Assembly (NCBI GenBank): GCA_030453435.1 | Contig: JAKDKI010000055.1 | Coordinates: 1 to 10,268 of the forward strand | Direction: 5' to 3' | Source of the DNA: Kocuria sp. | GTDB lineage: Bacteria > Actinomycetota > Actinomycetes > Actinomycetales > Micrococcaceae | Length of the DNA: 10,268 nucleotides | Shown: one piece after another, positions 8,335-10,268 of the stretch | Layout of the letters: every line of letters begins with the position of its first letter | How positions within the stretch are numbered: position 1 is the stretch's first letter | Translations under genes and position numbers: made by a program | The notes under the pieces: generated by a model | Database searches by the model: none | What the model was told of the DNA's origin: nothing | Seen by the model: only the letters and a program-made list of their open reading frames with translations

Positions 8335-9321
8335 ACCAATGTATTGGTACTTGGCGGGACCGGCTTCTTGGGTGCGCACTTGGTGCGTTTCCTGGCGCTT
8401 TTCGGCCACGATGTAACACTAAGCACCAGGGGCACAACGAACCCTGACCTTTTCGAGGACGTCCCCAAGCTGAATGGCGACCGTGACGGGGACATGTCGC
8501 GTTTGGCTGGAACCTCGTGGGACGTCATTTACGACCTGTCCGGTCAGCACCCGCGGCACGTTCGGGACGTGGCTGCTTTGGTCAACGACGACGCTCACTA
8601 CGTGTTCATCTCCACGGGCAACGTGTATTCGGATATGTCGGTCGAGGGACCTCTGACCGAGGATTCACCGGTTTTCGATGTCGCCGAGGGCGATGTGGAC
8701 CCGAATTCCATGGATGCCTACGGCCAGTTCAAGGCACTGTCAGAGTCCGAAGTTCGACGACGCTTTGCCCGCCACCACATCGTTCGGCCAGGAGTGATCG
8801 TGGGTCTGGGGGATCCGAGCGATCGACTCACCTACTGGGTCATGCGGTTTGCGGATTCGGGGCGGCACATCGTGCCCGAAGCGATCGACGCTTCTCTGCA
8901 GTTCATAGATGTCAGGGACTTGGCGGAGTGGCTGGTCCACCTGGGGATGGCAGCCGAGAGTGGTACGTTCAATGCGGTTGCGCCGCCCACCACGTTGTCT
9001 TCATTCTTGAGCGAAGTTGAACGAGTAGCCGGGAGTTCGGTGGATCGGATTGGGATCTCAGAAAGCTTCCTGGAGGACCACCAGATTCGGCCGTGGCTCG
9101 ATATCCCTATGTGGTTGCCGCCGTCGGACACGTCACGGCACGCGTTCTTCAACGTGGAAGCGAGGTTGGCTCGTCATCACGGACTGAAGACGAGGAGCGC
9201 GGAGGAGAACATTCGCGGAATCCTCGACTGGTCGGACGGTGTTCGGCTACGAGATCATCCCCGCCACGGAGTCTCAGCTGCGAAGGAAGTGGATTTGGTG
9301 GGTGTCCTGGGGGCACCATGA
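8332..9321 (+). CDS. NAD(P)-dependent epimerase/dehydratase-like extended short-chain dehydrogenase
   Basis: A 329-residue cytoplasmic oxidoreductase with a Rossmann fold. The dinucleotide motif GGTGFLG is at residues 8-14 (VLVLGGTGFLGAHLV). After strand beta-2, LSTRG (residues 30-34) puts an arginine where NADP-preferring members have one. The catalytic region has Ser94/Thr95 in VFISTGNVYS and the Tyr130-x-x-x-Lys134 pair in DAYGQFK. VRPGVIVG (about 151-158) and FIDVRDLAEWL (191-201) are standard for the extended SDR family. The protein resembles the actinobacterial epimerase-like reductases with an RG..NP..F..V..L.GDRDGD segment; these are mostly uncharacterised, so the substrate is open. 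It starts without an SD behind a leaderless-type -10 box. The last 30 residues or so lie outside the conserved fold. Confidence 0.9.
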   Translation: MTNVLVLGGTGFLGAHLVRFLALFGHDVTLSTRGTTNPDLFEDVPKLNGDRDGDMSRLAGTSWDVIYDLSGQHPRHVRDVAALVNDDAHYVFISTGNVYSDMSVEGPLTEDSPVFDVAEGDVDPNSMDAYGQFKALSESEVRRRFARHHIVRPGVIVGLGDPSDRLTYWVMRFADSGRHIVPEAIDASLQFIDVRDLAEWLVHLGMAAESGTFNAVAPPTTLSSFLSEVERVAGSSVDRIGISESFLEDHQIRPWLDIPMWLPPSDTSRHAFFNVEARLARHHGLKTRSAEENIRGILDWSDGVRLRDHPRHGVSAAKEVDLVGVLGAP

Positions 9322-9350
9322 TCTCAAACCAGCAATCCGCCGGGGCAGTC

Positions 9351-9366
9351 TTCACTTATAAGTGAA
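9351..9366. promoter_or_regulatory. Perfect 16-bp palindrome, putative antitoxin operator
   Basis: TTCACTTATAAGTGAA is fully self-complementary and lies 56 bases before the antitoxin ATG. Its first six bases (TTCACT) stand 17 bases from TACCCT (9374-9379), a possible -10, so the palindrome would cover the -35. Two copies of ATTCAAG (9384-9390 and 9401-9407, 17 bases apart) follow. Autorepression by the antitoxin is the likely use. Confidence 0.6.
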
Positions 9367-9421
9367 ACTAGGCTACCCTTGGGATTCAAGCGAGCATCCT
9401 ATTCAAGGTTAGGGAGTGATC

Positions 9422-9871
9422 ATGGCTGTCATCGCGAACACACGGGACCGGATTGCCATCGATCGAGCCACCATTGAGGAAGCACAGTCTGCCGTGCAGC
9501 AGGAAGGCGCCCAGGGTGGCACGCTGGTCATCCGTCACCCAGACGGGACTGAGCATGTGCTTCCGCGGGGGATTGAGCGGGTGTTGATGAACACCCTTGA
9601 GGCTTTGGCGACTAACGGTTCAGTGAGCATTGGGCAAATGCCCGAGGAGCTGACTAGCACCGTAGCGGCGGATGTCCTCAGCGTCTCCAGGCCCACCCTC
9701 ATGAAGTGGGCGAAGGACGGCGATATTCCGTCGTTCATGGTGGGGTCACACCGGCGATTTCACAGGGATGATGTTCTCAGTCATCGTAAAAAGTTGGCGT
9801 CCAAGCGCCAAACCGCTTTCGAGAAGCTTCGTGCGTTGGATGCAGAACTAGAGGAACAGTTCGAGGACTGA
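9422..9871 (+). CDS. Excisionase-type HTH antitoxin of a PIN-domain toxin-antitoxin pair
   Basis: A 149-residue protein. The N-terminal half (1-70) is a helical and beta segment without a known signature. Residues about 77-122 form a MerR/excisionase-like helix-turn-helix: LTSTVAADVLSVSRPTLMKWAKDG, then IPSFMVGSHRRFHRDDV, where the arginine pair in the wing contacts DNA. The C-terminal tail ends in acidic AELEEQFED, suited to covering the basic or metal-binding surface of a toxin. Proteins of this plan are commonly found directly before PIN-domain toxins. The ATG at 9422 has AGGGAG five bases upstream; a GTG at 9416 overlaps that SD. The stop is followed 45 bases later by the PIN gene. The palindrome at 9351-9366 is a likely binding site. 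It is somewhat less GC-rich than its left-hand neighbours. Confidence 0.88.
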   Translation: MAVIANTRDRIAIDRATIEEAQSAVQQEGAQGGTLVIRHPDGTEHVLPRGIERVLMNTLEALATNGSVSIGQMPEELTSTVAADVLSVSRPTLMKWAKDGDIPSFMVGSHRRFHRDDVLSHRKKLASKRQTAFEKLRALDAELEEQFED

Positions 9872-9880
9872 CTGACATGT

Positions 9881-9936
9881 ACGAAAATGCGCTGGCGTGT
9901 CCACTAAGCTCGAGGGGTGACCCAGCGCATTTTTGT
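9881..9936 (+). promoter_or_regulatory. Inverted repeat enclosing the toxin start codon, with terminal T-run
   Basis: AAAATGCGCTGG (9884-9895) is perfectly complementary to CCAGCGCATTTT (9922-9933). With a G-T pair and two further pairs the stem reaches 9881-9936. The 26-base loop contains a leaderless-type -10 (TAAGCT, 9905-9910) and the toxin GTG (9917-9919). The right arm is codons 2-6 of the toxin and ends in five T residues. It could act as an operator, a transcription attenuator, or a block on translation of the toxin. Confidence 0.55.
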
Positions 9937-10268
9937 TGACGCGAATATCTTCTTTAGCAAGACCCTCATGGACTGGTTATTTTTTCTTCGAAACAGCAAC
10001 GAAGGAATGTTCCAGATCCATTCTTCAGAGGACGTCTTCGTTGAAGTGCTGTATAACATGCGTAAGGCGCACCCAACAATGTCTGGGAACGCGATAAAAC
10101 ACCGACGTGACCTCATGATGGAGTGCGTCGATGAGGTTATAGAAACTTTTCCGTCTGATGTGCCCTTTGCCGGGTCTGACGAACATGACTATCATGTGCA
10201 CGCTGCAGCTGAGCATTGCAGGGCGGATAAGTTGCTGACGGTCAACGACCCGGGTGATTTTGGAAATG
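9917..10268 (+). CDS. PIN-domain ribonuclease toxin (3' end outside window)
   Basis: A frame open to the right edge gives 117 residues. It begins TQRIFVDANIFFSKTL, whose Asp8 is the first PIN metal ligand. Glu43 in VFVEVLYNMRK, Asp91 in SDEHDYHVHAAAEHC and Asp111 in TVNDPGDF complete the usual acidic set, spaced as in PIN RNases. Such toxins cleave RNA and are held inactive by the partner encoded just upstream. The GTG at 9917 is the only possible start: an in-frame TAA lies at 9905-9907, and later ATGs would remove Asp8. It has no usable SD (GAGGGG touches the GTG) but has TAAGCT six bases upstream. G+C over 9961-10140 is about 47% by my count, far below the neighbours, which suggests transfer. 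About the last 15-40 residues are missing. Confidence 0.87.
   Translation, partial: MTQRIFVDANIFFSKTLMDWLFFLRNSNEGMFQIHSSEDVFVEVLYNMRKAHPTMSGNAIKHRRDLMMECVDEVIETFPSDVPFAGSDEHDYHVHAAAEHCRADKLLTVNDPGDFGN

Noticed and set aside
9872..9904. CTGACA (9872-9877) as the -35 of a toxin promoter
   Set aside because: It lies 27 bases from the TAAGCT box, too far for a normal spacer, so only the -10-like box is claimed.

Overview
The window is high-GC bacterial DNA with actinobacterial habits: GC-rich third codon positions, GTG and TTG starts, several genes with no Shine-Dalgarno (SD) sequence but a TANNNT box six bases before the start codon, and gene families common in Micrococcales-type soil or skin actinobacteria. 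I would place it in Actinomycetota, probably Micrococcales; the genus cannot be read from the sequence.

Layout. (1) Positions 1-179 hold the C-terminal end of a plus-strand gene, probably a glycoside hydrolase family 3 enzyme, which ends at a strong hairpin (201-232) shared with the convergent gene. (2) A minus-strand block follows: a TauE/SafE-type permease (276-1196); an unusual protein joining a trypsin-like protease to a DNA/RNA non-specific nuclease (1416-3281); a large-subunit HPII/KatE-type catalase (3451-5670) with a classical terminator; an actinobacterial protein of unknown function (5744-6403); and an alpha/beta hydrolase (6567-7316). These are mostly separate transcription units, because hairpins or promoter-like gaps lie between them. 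(3) Plus-strand genes then run to the right edge: an SRPBCC (START/Bet v 1-like) protein diverging from the hydrolase (7425-7919), a 55-residue acidic protein (8136-8303), an extended short-chain dehydrogenase (8332-9321), and a toxin-antitoxin pair made of an excisionase-type HTH antitoxin (9422-9871) and a PIN-domain toxin that runs off the edge (9917-10268).

How the parts may work together. The unknown gene, the hydrolase and the SRPBCC gene may form a small regulon: copies of a palindrome of the form CTCA-N2-TGAG lie before the unknown gene, and a near copy overlaps the -35 region of the SRPBCC promoter. The toxin-antitoxin pair has a perfect 16-bp palindrome before the antitoxin and a 12-bp inverted repeat whose loop holds the toxin start codon and whose right arm runs into a T-run. 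The toxin is much lower in GC than the rest. The protease-nuclease fusion has complete-looking catalytic residues in both halves and no signal peptide, which makes it the best candidate for an unfamiliar intracellular effector.
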